This document shows positions 53,690-62,504 of a DNA stretch of 64,000 nucleotides, piece after piece. A program made the translations under genes and the position numbers. Within the stretch, counting starts at the first letter, position 1; every line of letters starts with the position of its first letter. This DNA comes from CAITWD01 sp963842065 (GTDB taxonomy: Bacteria; Actinomycetota; Thermoleophilia; Miltoncostaeales; Miltoncostaeaceae). The stretch is from positions 372,001 to 436,000 of the forward strand of contig CAWJEW010000006.1 of NCBI GenBank assembly GCA_963842065.1. The letters run 5' to 3'. The notes beneath the pieces were generated by a model that saw only the letters and a program-made list of their open reading frames with translations, did no database searches and was not told the origin of the DNA.

Positions 53690-54793
53690 TCAGACGGTGG
53701 CCGAGCTTATCGATGCCTTCGGGGAATGCGAGAGCACCCGCGCCCCGTCGTCGGTGACAACGACGAGGTCCTCGATGCGGACCCCGCCGAGACCCTCCAG
53801 GTAAATGCCGGGCTCAATCGTGACAACCATGCCCGGACGCAACGTCTCGGTGCCCTCCCGCGAGATGCGCGGCGCCTCGTGAATCTCCAACCCCACGCCG
53901 TGCCCGAGCCCATGACCGAAGGCCTCGCCGAGGCCGGCGGCGGTGATCAGATCGCGCGCCACGCCGTCAAGCGCGGCACACGTGATTCCGGGGCGCACCG
54001 CCTCCAGGGCGGCGGCCTGGGCCCCGGCACAGACGTCGTATGCGCGCGCCAGCGCGTCGGGCACGGTCCCGGTCGGCACGGTACGGGTCATGTCCGAGCA
54101 ATAGCCCTCCGCGATCGCACCGAGGTCGATCACGACCAGTTCCCCCTCGCCGATCACCCGCGGGCCGGGAACGGCGTGCGGCTTGGCCCCGTTTGGGCCG
54201 GCGGCGACGATGATCTCGAAGCTCGCGCCGTCGGCGCCGATCTGGAACAGGCGCGTCTGAAGCGCGAACGCCACCTCGCGTTCGGTGCGCCCGGCGAGTC
54301 CGGCCGCGAGCACATCCGCCAGTGCCTGATCGACCATGTCGGCTGCGCGGGCGATGGCGGCGATCTCGCCCGCGTCCTTGATCAGGCGCAGGGCCTCGAC
54401 CCGCCCGACCTCGGGGCGCACGTCGATCGTCGGATCAGCCTCACCGACGCGGGTGGTGATCTGCGCGCCCCGGGCCATCGACGTGTAGGCGGCCTCCAGG
54501 CCCACGCGCCCGCCAGGCGCGATCGCACTAATCGCCCGGACAAGATCGGCGGTGAGATCGCCGGGGCCGATCATCACCTCGACCTCGTCGTCGATCTGCT
54601 CCCGGGCGCTGACCGCATAGCGCGCGTCGGTCATCACGCGCTCGCCGTCGCGGCCGATCACCGCGATCGCGTTGGAGCCGACGTAGCCGGTCAGGTACCG
54701 CACGTTGGGCAGGTGGCCGACCACGAGCGCGTCGAGCCCGGCGTCGGCGAGCACGTCCCGCAGCCGCCCGCGCCGGTCGGCGTACGCGGTCAC
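53690..54793 (-). CDS. Xaa-Pro aminopeptidase/dipeptidase (M24 family)
   Basis: The product is 367 residues from a GTG overlapping the aroQ stop (GTGA). The creatinase-like N-terminal domain (ALVVGHLPNVRYLTGYVGSN) precedes the pita-bread domain with all five metal ligands: Asp in VVIDLGA, Asp in CSDMTRT, His in GHGLGHGVGLEIHEAP, Glu in VTIEPGIY and Glu in GVRIEDL. It cleaves peptides with proline in the second position. Its place between aroQ and efp is common in Gram-positive bacteria. Confidence 0.9.
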   Translation of the reverse strand: MTAYADRRGRLRDVLADAGLDALVVGHLPNVRYLTGYVGSNAIAVIGRDGERVMTDARYAVSAREQIDDEVEVMIGPGDLTADLVRAISAIAPGGRVGLEAAYTSMARGAQITTRVGEADPTIDVRPEVGRVEALRLIKDAGEIAAIARAADMVDQALADVLAAGLAGRTEREVAFALQTRLFQIGADGASFEIIVAAGPNGAKPHAVPGPRVIGEGELVVIDLGAIAEGYCSDMTRTVPTGTVPDALARAYDVCAGAQAAALEAVRPGITCAALDGVARDLITAAGLGEAFGHGLGHGVGLEIHEAPRISREGTETLRPGMVVTIEPGIYLEGLGGVRIEDLVVVTDDGARVLSHSPKASISSATV

Positions 54794-55248
54794 CCGAGTT
54801 CCTTGGCCAGTGCGTCGAGCGCGTCGCGGTAGCCCTCGAGGCCGCGTCCCCAGATGGCAGCAAGCGCCAGGTCGCGGACGACCGAGACCCGCCGATGCGG
54901 CTCGGTGGCGCCGCGGGCCTCGACGTCGGAGATATGGACCTCGACGAACGGCGCGCCGAGCGACTCGAGCGCGTCACGGATCGACCACTGGTAGTGCGTC
55001 CAGGCGCCGGGGTTCACGATCGCCCCGTCGACGATCCCGGACAGGCCGTGCAGGTGCTCCAGGAACGCGCCCTCGTGGTCGGACTGGAAGCACCCGATCC
55101 GCATGCCGCGCTCGGCGCCCCATGCGCGCACCTGCTGCTCGAGGTCACGTAAGGAGAACTGCCCGTAGTGCTGGGAGGGCCGTCGGCCGAGCATGCCGAG
55201 ATTCGGCCCGTGCAGCAGCGCAATGCGGGGGACGTCCTGAGCGCTCAT
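54790..55248 (-). CDS. aroQ: 3-dehydroquinate dehydratase, type II
   Basis: The product is 152 residues, the usual size. LLHGPNLGMLGRRPSQHYGQ carries the catalytic Arg and Tyr28, FQSDHEGAFLEHLH (usually QSNHEG) and NPGAWTHYQWSIRDAL bind substrate, and VEVHISDVEAR has the catalytic His. It dehydrates 3-dehydroquinate to 3-dehydroshikimate. GAGGAG lies about 6 nt before the ATG, which overlaps the aroB stop (ATGA). The N-to-D change in QSNHE is mild. Confidence 0.92.
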   Translation of the reverse strand: MSAQDVPRIALLHGPNLGMLGRRPSQHYGQFSLRDLEQQVRAWGAERGMRIGCFQSDHEGAFLEHLHGLSGIVDGAIVNPGAWTHYQWSIRDALESLGAPFVEVHISDVEARGATEPHRRVSVVRDLALAAIWGRGLEGYRDALDALAKELG

Positions 55249-56351
55249 CGCAACTCCTCGATGGCCGCGATCACCAGTTCGCGCGGCGGGTTCTGACGCA
55301 GCAATACCGTACCCGGCTCCTGGATCAGCACCATATTGAACGATGTCGCGCTGGCCTTCTTGTCGCGACCCATCGCGGCCAGGATGTCGTCGGTGGGCAC
55401 GTCGGGGGCCAGCCGCGTCGGGAGCCCGTGCCGCTCGAGGATGGCTGCGGTGCGCACGCGCCACTCAAGCGAGGCCCCGTGTGCCTCGTGGCCGATCCGC
55501 AGCGCGGCCAGGAGCCCGAGGCTGATTGCCTCGCCGTGGTGGTAGCGGCCGTAGCCGGCTGCCGCCTCGATCCCGTGCCCGACGGTGTGCCCGAGATTCA
55601 GGCTCGCGCGCAGGCCCTGCTCGCGCTCGTCCTGACTGACGACCCGAAGCTTATGCGCAACGCAGTCGCGGATGAGCTCCACCAGCGCACCCGGATCACC
55701 GGGCAGTGGCGTGGGCCACGCCTCCACGCGCGCGAACAAGTCGAACGAGTCCAGCAGGCCGTACTTGACGACCTCGGCAAAGCCGCATGCACGCTCACGC
55801 GCCGGCAGGCTGGCCAGGACGTCGGTGTCCATGACCACGAGTTCGGGCTGCCAGATCGCCCCGACATAGTTCTTGGCCTCGGGGAGGTCCACGCCGGTTT
55901 TTCCGCCGATGGCCGAATCGACCATCGCCAACAGCGTCGTCGGGACATGCACGAGCGTGATGCCACGCTGGTAGCTGGCCGCCACAAACCCGGCCAGGTC
56001 GCCGACCACTCCGCCGCCCACCGCCACGACGGCGTCCGTGCGACGGATCCCATGCCGGGCGCCGGTCCGGCAGATGCGCTCGAGTTCCTGAAGCGATTTC
56101 GACGCCTCGCCCGGCGGGACGGCGACGGGCACGACCCGCACACCGGCGGCGCGCAATCGGTCCTCGACCGCCTGCGCGTGTCCGGCGACCGCGCCGTCAA
56201 AGACCACGAGGGCGGCCCCGCCGATGCCGCGCTCGGTCCACAGGTCACCGAGGTTGCCGACCTCGCCCGGTCCAATGCAGACGGGAAACCGCGCAGGTCC
56301 GATTTCCGCCCACACCAGATGCCGCGGCACCGGCGGCCGGGCGCCCGTCAC
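55245..56351 (-). CDS. aroB: 3-dehydroquinate synthase
   Basis: The product is 368 residues from a GTG overlapping the aroK stop (GTGA). Signatures: VVAVGGGVVGDLAGFVAASY, ITLVHVPTTLLAMVDSAIGG, KTGVDLPEAKNYVGAIWQP, GFAEVVKYGLL and LNLGHTVGHGIEAAAGYG with zinc-binding His. It converts DAHP to 3-dehydroquinate with NAD and Zn. Length and motifs are normal. Confidence 0.95.
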   Translation of the reverse strand: MTGARPPVPRHLVWAEIGPARFPVCIGPGEVGNLGDLWTERGIGGAALVVFDGAVAGHAQAVEDRLRAAGVRVVPVAVPPGEASKSLQELERICRTGARHGIRRTDAVVAVGGGVVGDLAGFVAASYQRGITLVHVPTTLLAMVDSAIGGKTGVDLPEAKNYVGAIWQPELVVMDTDVLASLPARERACGFAEVVKYGLLDSFDLFARVEAWPTPLPGDPGALVELIRDCVAHKLRVVSQDEREQGLRASLNLGHTVGHGIEAAAGYGRYHHGEAISLGLLAALRIGHEAHGASLEWRVRTAAILERHGLPTRLAPDVPTDDILAAMGRDKKASATSFNMVLIQEPGTVLLRQNPPRELVIAAIEELR

Positions 56352-56872
56352 GACCCCGCCTGCGTCGGCAGTCCGAGCCGGGCCTGCACGGCCACCTCGA
56401 GCTCACCCAGCACCGACTCAAACGGCTGCTCGGCGTCCACGGTGATGTGGGCCGCCGCGGCGTAGGCGGCTTCACGGCCGGCGTAGCGGCGCAGAAAGCG
56501 CTCGCGGTCCGTGGCGAGCGGACGCGAGGAACCGCTCACGCGCTCCCACAGGCGTTCCGGATCCGCACGCAGCCAGGCCACGCACGCAACGCGCTGGAGC
56601 AGATCGCGCGTGCGCGGGCTCTCGAGCGCACCGCCGCCGACCCCCAGCACGCCTGCGGGTTGCGACTGGACGATCTCCCGGATGGTCCGCTCTTCGGTGC
56701 GCCGGAACCACAGCTCGCCCTTGGTGGCGAAGATCTTCGGGATGTCGATGCCGGTGTCACGTTCGATGCGCTCGTCCGAATCGACGAACTCGCGCGCGAG
56801 CCGGTCGGCGAGCGCGGGCCCGACGGTGCTCTTACCCGCCCCCATGTAGCCGGTCAGGACAACCCAGGCCAT
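56348..56872 (-). CDS. aroK: Shikimate kinase
   Basis: The product is 174 residues. WVVLTGYMGAGKSTVGPALA is the P-loop, FVDSDERIERDTGIDIPKIF holds the shikimate-binding Asp, and VLGVGGGALESPRTRDLL and AWLRADPERLWERVSGSSRP (lid region) follow. It phosphorylates shikimate at the 3-OH. It starts 10 bp after aroC and overlaps aroB. Confidence 0.94.
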   Translation of the reverse strand: MAWVVLTGYMGAGKSTVGPALADRLAREFVDSDERIERDTGIDIPKIFATKGELWFRRTEERTIREIVQSQPAGVLGVGGGALESPRTRDLLQRVACVAWLRADPERLWERVSGSSRPLATDRERFLRRYAGREAAYAAAAHITVDAEQPFESVLGELEVAVQARLGLPTQAGS

Positions 56873-56882
56873 CGCGGCCCGC

Positions 56883-58043
56883 CTACTCGCGAACCGTGGC
56901 CAGGTAGCGCGCCACGCTCTCGTCGAGCTGCCCGATCGCGTCGCCGCCGAACTTTTCCAGCAGCGCCTGCGCGAGCACCAGCGCGAGCATCGCCTCGCCG
57001 ATCACGGCGGCCGCGGGGACCGCGCAGATATCCGACCGCTCCTTGAACGCCGCCCGCGCCTCCTTGGTGGCCACGTCCACCGAGGCCAGCGGACGCGACA
57101 GCGTGGAGATGGGCTTCATCGCGGCGCGCACGACGACCGGCGCGCCATGGGTCATGCCGCCCTCGAGGCCGCCGGAGCGATTGGTGTGGCGATGATAGCC
57201 CTGCTCCGGGTCCCAGAAGATCTCATCGTGGGCCTGTGAGCCCGGGAGCTGTCCAAGCTCGAAGCCGGCGCCGATCTCGACGCCCTTGATCGCCTGGATC
57301 CCGAGAAATGCCTGGCCGATGCGGCCGTCCAGACGCGCATCGCCGGAGACGTGCGACCCGAGGCCCGGCATGACGCCGAAGGCGAGGACCTCGAACACGC
57401 CCCCGAGGGTGTCGTGGCGCAGGCCCGCGGTCTGGATTGCGTCGCGCATGGCGGCCGAGGCCGCCGAGTCCAGGCAGCGCACCGGGCTCTCGTCGACGCC
57501 TGCGAAGTCCTCCAGCCGAAGATCCTGGCCGTACGGCACCGCGACGTCCCCGATCCTGACCACGTGGCTGCGGATCTCCATCCCGTAGCGGCGCAAGAGC
57601 GCCTTGGCGACACCCCCGGCGGCGACCCGCGCGGCAGTCTCGCGGGCGCTGGCCCGCTCCAGGATGGGGCGCAGGTCTTGGCCCTCGAACTTGATCATGC
57701 CCGCCAGATCGGCATGGCCCGGCCGCGGCAGGGTGATCGGCTCCACGGGCCCGCTCGGTTCCCAGACCGCCATCCGATCCTCGGCCCAGTTCGGAAAATC
57801 CAGGTTCGGGATTTCCAGCGTCAGCGGGCTGCCGATGGTGCGTCCATGACGCAGGCCACTCTTGACGGTGACCCGATCGGTCTCGATCTTCATCCGCCCG
57901 CCGCGTCCATAGCCCAGCTGACGGCGTGCCAGGTCGGTGTCGATGTCCGCCGGGACGAGTTCGAGTCCGGCCGGAAGCCCCTCCATGATCGCGAAGAGCG
58001 CCGGCCCATGTGATTCTCCGGCTGTGCGATAGATCAGAGCCAT
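56883..58043 (-). CDS. aroC: Chorismate synthase
   Basis: The product is 386 residues. It removes phosphate from EPSP to form chorismate, using reduced FMN. Signatures are present: YRTAGESHGPALFAIMEGLP, RRQLGYGRGGRMKIETDRV, PRPGHADLAGMIKFEGQDL, ERASARETAARVAAG and SGGLEGGMTHGAPVVVRAAM. As the first gene of the aroC-aroK-aroB-aroQ-pepQ-like-efp-accB-accC-nusB unit, it has no SD but has TAGACT 9 nt before the ATG, so the operon mRNA is probably leaderless. Confidence 0.96.
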   Translation of the reverse strand: MALIYRTAGESHGPALFAIMEGLPAGLELVPADIDTDLARRQLGYGRGGRMKIETDRVTVKSGLRHGRTIGSPLTLEIPNLDFPNWAEDRMAVWEPSGPVEPITLPRPGHADLAGMIKFEGQDLRPILERASARETAARVAAGGVAKALLRRYGMEIRSHVVRIGDVAVPYGQDLRLEDFAGVDESPVRCLDSAASAAMRDAIQTAGLRHDTLGGVFEVLAFGVMPGLGSHVSGDARLDGRIGQAFLGIQAIKGVEIGAGFELGQLPGSQAHDEIFWDPEQGYHRHTNRSGGLEGGMTHGAPVVVRAAMKPISTLSRPLASVDVATKEARAAFKERSDICAVPAAAVIGEAMLALVLAQALLEKFGGDAIGQLDESVARYLATVRE

Positions 58044-58052
58044 GGGCGCGAA

Positions 58053-58058
58053 AGTCTA
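58053..58058 (-). promoter_or_regulatory. -10 box TAGACT of the aro operon
   Basis: TAGACT lies 9 nt before the aroC ATG on the minus strand, and the sequence between has no SD-like motif. This predicts a transcript starting at or within a few bases of the ATG. No convincing -35 box is visible. Confidence 0.45.
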
Positions 58059-58249
58059 CCGGCCCGTCCGGTTGAACGGGGGACGCCACGCGAAACGGGG
58101 GTCCTCAGGGAGGCCGGGAATCGGTGAAGTTCCCCGCACATTGGTGGTTTTCCCGGGACCCTGAAAGGACTGGCCGACTGGACCAGGAGACAACGGCCGC
58201 GCGGCGCGTCATACTGCGTCGCACGACTCCGAGAAGGGGTGTGACCCGA

Positions 58250-58447
58250 ATGACTGAGACAACACCGCAGTCTGTAACCGCCGACCTTGAGCGGGCACGC
58301 GACGACTACCTCGCCGTCTCGCGCGGAGCGCACCTGTACGCGTCACCCGCGGACCACGAAGAAGCCGAGCGCCGCGCATGGGAGCGCCTCGAATTGGCGC
58401 TTGCCGCCGCGCAACAGGTCGAGCAGCAGACCGCCGGGTCCGCCTAG
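58250..58447 (+). CDS. Small helical protein, 65 aa
   Basis: The sequence is amphipathic and probably forms two helices: TADLERARDDYLAVSRGAHL, then HEEAERRAWERLELALAAAQ. It has no signal or membrane segment. AAGGGG lies about 11 nt before the ATG; a GTG at 58241 is also possible. No family is recognised. It is divergent from aroC and converges with the pilus operon across strong hairpins. Confidence 0.6.
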   Translation: MTETTPQSVTADLERARDDYLAVSRGAHLYASPADHEEAERRAWERLELALAAAQQVEQQTAGSA

Positions 58448-58475
58448 GTCCACGCGCGCGTCCGCGACACGCGGC

Positions 58476-58528
58476 GCGCCGACCAGCCCGCGACCCGGCG
58501 TCGCGGTCGGCGCCCCACGGGCTGTGGG
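58476..58528. terminator. Double hairpin terminator between convergent genes
   Basis: GCGCCGACC (58476-58484) pairs with GGTCGGCGC (58505-58513), enclosing a second stem GCGAC/GTCGC (58490-58504). A separate small hairpin CCCAC/GTGGG (58514-58528) follows directly. It ends both the small gene at 58447 and the pilus operon at 58529. No U tract is present. Confidence 0.65.
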
Positions 58529-59222
58529 CTAGGCCGGGTGCACGCTCAACAGGTGGATCACGGTCGTCGAACCGGCCGTTTGATCCTCGAGCGTCAGCGT
58601 CTGACCGACCTTGATCGTGATCGAGCTGGCGCCGTTGGCGAGCAGCGCACCGTTCAGCCCCAGCACGACCTGACTCGAGGTCATGGAGTTCACGTTGAAT
58701 TGCTGGGTCTCAGGCGGAATGGCGTCACCCTGGTAGGCGACCACCGGTTCACCGTTGATGTCGAATTCGGCAGCAAGCGTCACGCCCGTGGTGGAGCTGC
58801 TGATCGGTGTGGTCGGCGTCGTCGCCGGCGGGGTGGCACCCGAGGGCACCGCGCTCGTAGCGCCGCTGCCGAGGGAGATCGGCGTGGTGGTCGTTGAGGT
58901 CGTGGCCGACCCGAAGCTCAGCGAGTTTCCGGTCGTCGAGCTGCCGACGATCTGCACAAACGCATCCCGCGGCTGGCCGAACGTGGTCAGGTTCCCGAGC
59001 GTCCCGGCGGGCGCGCTCGGCGTGGTTGCGGTCGTCGACCCGTACAGCAGCGAGGTGGGGATCGAGCTGGCGGCCGGTGTCTGGGCCGAGCTCTGCGCGC
59101 CCGCAGCGCTCGCGGCGACGGTGCCCGAGCCCCCGCCACCGGAGCTCGATTGGTTGTACATGAACCACAGCGCGGCCACGGCCACCACGGTGACGCCGCG
59201 CGATCACATAGCGTCGGTTCAT
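58529..59222 (-). CDS. Pilus-operon protein with Ser/Thr-rich linker and beta domain (frameshift near start)
   Basis: The gene follows pilO; its ATG at 59222 overlaps the pilO stop (ATGA). It begins MNRRYVI, then the frame shifts by one base near 59201 (ATC-G-CGC would restore it), continuing VVAVAALWFMYNQSSSGGGG, a single membrane anchor. A long Ser/Thr/Pro/Gly linker leads to a C-terminal domain: GVTLAAEFDINGEPVVAYQG and ITIKVGQTLTLEDQTAGSTT. If the frame is intact in reality, it has about 230 residues; otherwise a GTG at 59188 may serve. Its place fits a PilP-like or accessory pilus protein, but I cannot assign a family. Confidence 0.6.
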
Positions 59223-59917
59223 CCCAGGCCCCCGGAGCTTGAGGGTGTGGTCGTGGTGCCCGGTGAGCCGGAGGTCCCAGAACCCGTGGAACCACTGGAA
59301 CCGCCCGAGCTGCCGGACCCTGCGCTCGGCGGACTGGTCGAGAACGTCATCAGCTGCAGTGTCGCCAGAACGCTGTTGGGTGAGGCCGTCGTCGAGCCCG
59401 ATGCGCCGGCAAGCGTCATCTGAACACCGGTCACCGCAAACAGACGGCCCTTGATCGCGACGGCGCCCGAATCCGAGACGTTGACCTGGTGATGGACCCG
59501 GTAGATGAAGTCGTCGACGTCGAAGAACCGCCCGACGACGTCGACCTCATAGATGGTCGCGGTGAGGTTGTTGACCGGCGTCGTCGAGATCGTCCGGACC
59601 TCCGACAGGGTGACGTCCGACGCATTGGCAAGCGCCTGAAGCTCGAGGATCATGCCCGGGGTCTGGGCGCCGAGGGGGACGGCCTCGGCCAGGCGAAACG
59701 CCTCGGCCAGTTCGGCCGGCTGGTTGGCGGCCAACGCCTCGAGCTGGGCGAGCTGGGCGCGGTCGCCCGCGATGGCGATCCGCTGGCTGGCCAACTGCGC
59801 GGCGGCCTTCGCCTCACGGGACCGGGCCGGCGAGATGATCGCCATGTAGATGATCACCATGACCACGACGGTTCCGACAGCCCCAAGGATGAGCCACCGT
59901 TGCGGTGTGAGCTTCAC
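59219..59917 (-). CDS. pilO: Type IV pilus inner-membrane protein PilO
   Basis: The product is 232 residues from a GTG overlapping the pilN stop (GTGA). A short cytosolic start is followed by one membrane span (WLILGAVGTVVVMVIIYMAI), a coiled-coil stretch (REAKAAAQLASQRIAIAGDR, LEALAANQPAELAEAF) and a ferredoxin-like fold (ATIYEVDVVGRFFDVDDFIY). The last 35 residues are a Ser/Gly/Thr-rich tail. It pairs with PilN in the pilus alignment complex. The assignment rests on topology and operon position. Confidence 0.82.
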   Translation of the reverse strand: MKLTPQRWLILGAVGTVVVMVIIYMAIISPARSREAKAAAQLASQRIAIAGDRAQLAQLEALAANQPAELAEAFRLAEAVPLGAQTPGMILELQALANASDVTLSEVRTISTTPVNNLTATIYEVDVVGRFFDVDDFIYRVHHQVNVSDSGAVAIKGRLFAVTGVQMTLAGASGSTTASPNSVLATLQLMTFSTSPPSAGSGSSGGSSGSTGSGTSGSPGTTTTPSSSGGLG

Positions 59918-60609
59918 GGCGTTCCCCCCGTGCCGGTGGCGGTCGTGGAGGCCGACGCCCCGAGGGCGGCCGCCGAGACGTCGAGCGCCTGGGCGTCGAC
60001 CGGAATGTCGATCGTGAACGCGATGATCGTCTTGCTCGACGTCGGGGTCGATTGCGAGGAGGCCAGACGCGGGGTGCCCAAGCCCGGCACCGTCGCCAGA
60101 CGCGCGAGCGTGTCGGCAACCTCGCCCTGGGTGAACGCGTCACCGACGATGTGCAGGCCCTGCGGCGCGGTCGTGTCCGGCTGCGGAAGCGTGCCCGGCG
60201 TCGCCGCCGAGTTCGCACCGCTGGCCCCCGTGGCGGTGGTCGGCAGCGACCCGTTGATGGTGTTCACCCAGACGCCGCTCGGCAGGACCGTGATGACATC
60301 GCGGATAACGCGCTCCCAGTCGATGCGCGCCGCGGCGAGCTGACCGACGACCGCGGCTTGCGCGGCCTCGGCCTGCTGGCGCTGGCTGTACACGCTCAGC
60401 GCGGCGACCTGCTGGTCGAGGGCGAGCTTTTGGGACTGGGCCTGGCTCAGCTGCGCCGCCACCGAGTCGGCCGACTGGGACGCCGAGTAGGCCCAGAAGC
60501 CCATCGCCGCAACCGCGACGGCCGCCGCGACGATCAGCAGGCGGGGCCGGTCACCCGTCAGGGTCCCGGCAATGCCCTGATTCCTGGGAAGAAGGTTGAC
60601 CGCCCTCAT
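59914..60609 (-). CDS. pilN: Type IV pilus inner-membrane protein PilN
   Basis: The product is 231 residues. It starts MRAVNLLPRNQG, the conserved NLLP motif that binds PilM, then has one membrane span (LLIVAAAVAVAAMGFWAYSA), a coiled coil (QLSQAQSQKLALDQQVAALS) and a periplasm-side fold with PSGVWVNTINGS. It overlaps both neighbours (ATGA with pilM, GTGA with pilO). Confidence 0.88.
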   Translation of the reverse strand: MRAVNLLPRNQGIAGTLTGDRPRLLIVAAAVAVAAMGFWAYSASQSADSVAAQLSQAQSQKLALDQQVAALSVYSQRQQAEAAQAAVVGQLAAARIDWERVIRDVITVLPSGVWVNTINGSLPTTATGASGANSAATPGTLPQPDTTAPQGLHIVGDAFTQGEVADTLARLATVPGLGTPRLASSQSTPTSSKTIIAFTIDIPVDAQALDVSAAALGASASTTATGTGGTP

Positions 60610-61682
60610 CGGCTCGCCCCTGCCGAATCGAGCGCCAGGCCGATCGCCACCGAGGCCCGGTGGGCCATCGCAATCGACATGCCACCCCGGTCATCGAGCT
60701 GGCCGCCGGCGTCGCCGATCTCCACCGGCATGCCGAGGCCCTGTTTCAGATACCGATCGAGCCCCAAGCACAGGGCGGTACCGCCGGAGAGCACCACGCG
60801 GTCGATGTGCCGGGCAAACGGCTGGGACCGGTAGTAGTCCAGCGAGCGCACGATCTCGCGCACCAGCGGTCGCGCCGCCAGCGCCAGGGCGTGCTGCACC
60901 TCGGCGATCGTCTCCGGATCCCACTCCCCGTGCGGCTCCCCCATCAGACCGCAGGTGATTTTGAGCGCCTCGGCCTGGTCCAGCGAGCACTCCATCCGCT
61001 GCGCGATGCCCTGCGAGAGCGCGGTGCCGCCAAAATTCACCAGGCGGGTGAAATGGCAGTTGCGGTCGACCGACACGATCACGTGGGTCACCTCGGCACC
61101 GACGTGCACGACGACCTGCGCATCCGTATCCGGGGAGCCCTCATCGAGCACCGACGGCGGCGGCATCAGCGACCGCAGGATGGCGAACGCCTCCAGGTCG
61201 ATCCCGACCGGCTGCAGACGCGCGCGCCGTACGACCCGCGCGAGCTGGTCGATCATCTCGCGCGGCGCGGCCACGACGACCAGGCGCTCGCGCAGCCCGC
61301 CGTCGGTGGGGAACTGGCCGATGGGCTGGAAGTCCATGACGGCCTGGTCGAGTGGGATCGGGATGTGCTCCTGGGCCTCGTAGGCCACGGCGGCGGTCCG
61401 CTCGCGCTGATCCGCCAGCACCGGCAGGTCGATCACGCGCACCATCACCCGCTGGTTCGCGATGCCCAGGCGCACCCGCCGCCCCGAAAAGCCACCGGAC
61501 TTCCAGACCCGGCGCACGAATTCGCCGAGCTCGTCCGGCTCCTGGATCTCCCCGTCGTGGATGAGCCCGCGCGGAACCGGCTCCACGTTGGCGTTGGCCA
61601 GCGTGACGCGCTCGCGGGTGGTGGTGACCTCGACGGCCGCGATCGCGCTCGAGCCGAGGTCCAGTGCGACGACGCCGCTCAT
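60606..61682 (-). CDS. pilM: Type IV pilus assembly protein PilM
   Basis: The product is 358 residues. It is an actin-like cytosolic protein: VVALDLGSSAIAAVEVTTTR (phosphate 1), EAQEHIPIPLDQAVMDFQPI, VVVHVGAEVTHVIVSVD (phosphate 2) and DRVVLSGGTALCLGLDRYLK (adenosine). It binds the PilN tail and anchors the pilus platform. No SD is seen before the ATG. It follows pilD after a 39-bp gap. Confidence 0.92.
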   Translation of the reverse strand: MSGVVALDLGSSAIAAVEVTTTRERVTLANANVEPVPRGLIHDGEIQEPDELGEFVRRVWKSGGFSGRRVRLGIANQRVMVRVIDLPVLADQRERTAAVAYEAQEHIPIPLDQAVMDFQPIGQFPTDGGLRERLVVVAAPREMIDQLARVVRRARLQPVGIDLEAFAILRSLMPPPSVLDEGSPDTDAQVVVHVGAEVTHVIVSVDRNCHFTRLVNFGGTALSQGIAQRMECSLDQAEALKITCGLMGEPHGEWDPETIAEVQHALALAARPLVREIVRSLDYYRSQPFARHIDRVVLSGGTALCLGLDRYLKQGLGMPVEIGDAGGQLDDRGGMSIAMAHRASVAIGLALDSAGASR

Positions 61683-61721
61683 GAATACGTGTTCAAGTTG
61701 TGATTCACCACAGACCCCTGC

Positions 61722-62504
61722 TCAGGCGAGCCGACTCGTGTACCAGTGGACAATTGCGGGCCCCCAGACCAGGCCGACGACCGCGCCGGCCGCGAGGAAC
61801 GGGCCGAACGGCAACGCCATCTTGCGGGCGGTGGCCCCGTGCCGGGCGATCATCCCGATGCCCAGCAGCGCCCCTGCCGCGAAGGCGACGCCCAGCGCGG
61901 GGATCACCGAGAGGCCGAGCACCCCGCCCAACAGCAACGCGAACTTCGCGTCGCCCAAGCCCATGCCGGACGGAAACACCAGCCAGATCGCAAACAGGAA
62001 CCCGCCGGCGCCGAGCGCGGCCAGCACCGGGACCCACCATCGGCCCGGATGGGCCGCGATCCCGAGGGCGAGGCCGATGGCCGCGGCCGGCAGGACGATC
62101 ACATCGGGGATCAGCTGGTGCTCGAGGTCGATGACGACCACCGGCACCAGCACCATGCCCAACAGGGCGGCGGCAAGACCCGTCAGGGTCGGCCCGAAGA
62201 CGGCGATCGCGCCGGCGGCGAGCAGTGCGGTCGCGGCCTCGATCGCCGGATAACGCCAGTGGATGCCGTTCCCGCAGCCCCGGCAGCGCCCCCGCTGCCA
62301 GAGCCACGATCCGACCGGGACGAGCTCCCGGTTGTTGAGCGTCCGGTCACAGCCGGTGCAATGGGACCGCGGGGTGACGACCGACTCGCCGCGCGGCCAG
62401 CGCCACACGACGACGGTCCAAAAGGAGCCGACCGCCAAGCCGATGACCCCGGCCAACAGCGTCCACCACCACAGCGGAATCGATGCGGATGCCCCACCCG
62501 TCAT
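61722..62504 (-). CDS. pilD: Prepilin peptidase / N-methyltransferase (A24)
   Basis: The product is 260 residues. The cytosolic zinc-binding loop has two CxxC pairs (CTGC and CRGC). The two catalytic Asp are in VVVIDLEHQLIPD and GMGLGDAKF, the A24A signature. Seven to eight hydrophobic spans are visible. It removes the leader from prepilins and methylates the new N-terminus. Its ATG overlaps the stop of the fibronectin-like gene upstream (ATGA). Confidence 0.93.
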   Translation of the reverse strand: MTGGASASIPLWWWTLLAGVIGLAVGSFWTVVVWRWPRGESVVTPRSHCTGCDRTLNNRELVPVGSWLWQRGRCRGCGNGIHWRYPAIEAATALLAAGAIAVFGPTLTGLAAALLGMVLVPVVVIDLEHQLIPDVIVLPAAAIGLALGIAAHPGRWWVPVLAALGAGGFLFAIWLVFPSGMGLGDAKFALLLGGVLGLSVIPALGVAFAAGALLGIGMIARHGATARKMALPFGPFLAAGAVVGLVWGPAIVHWYTSRLA

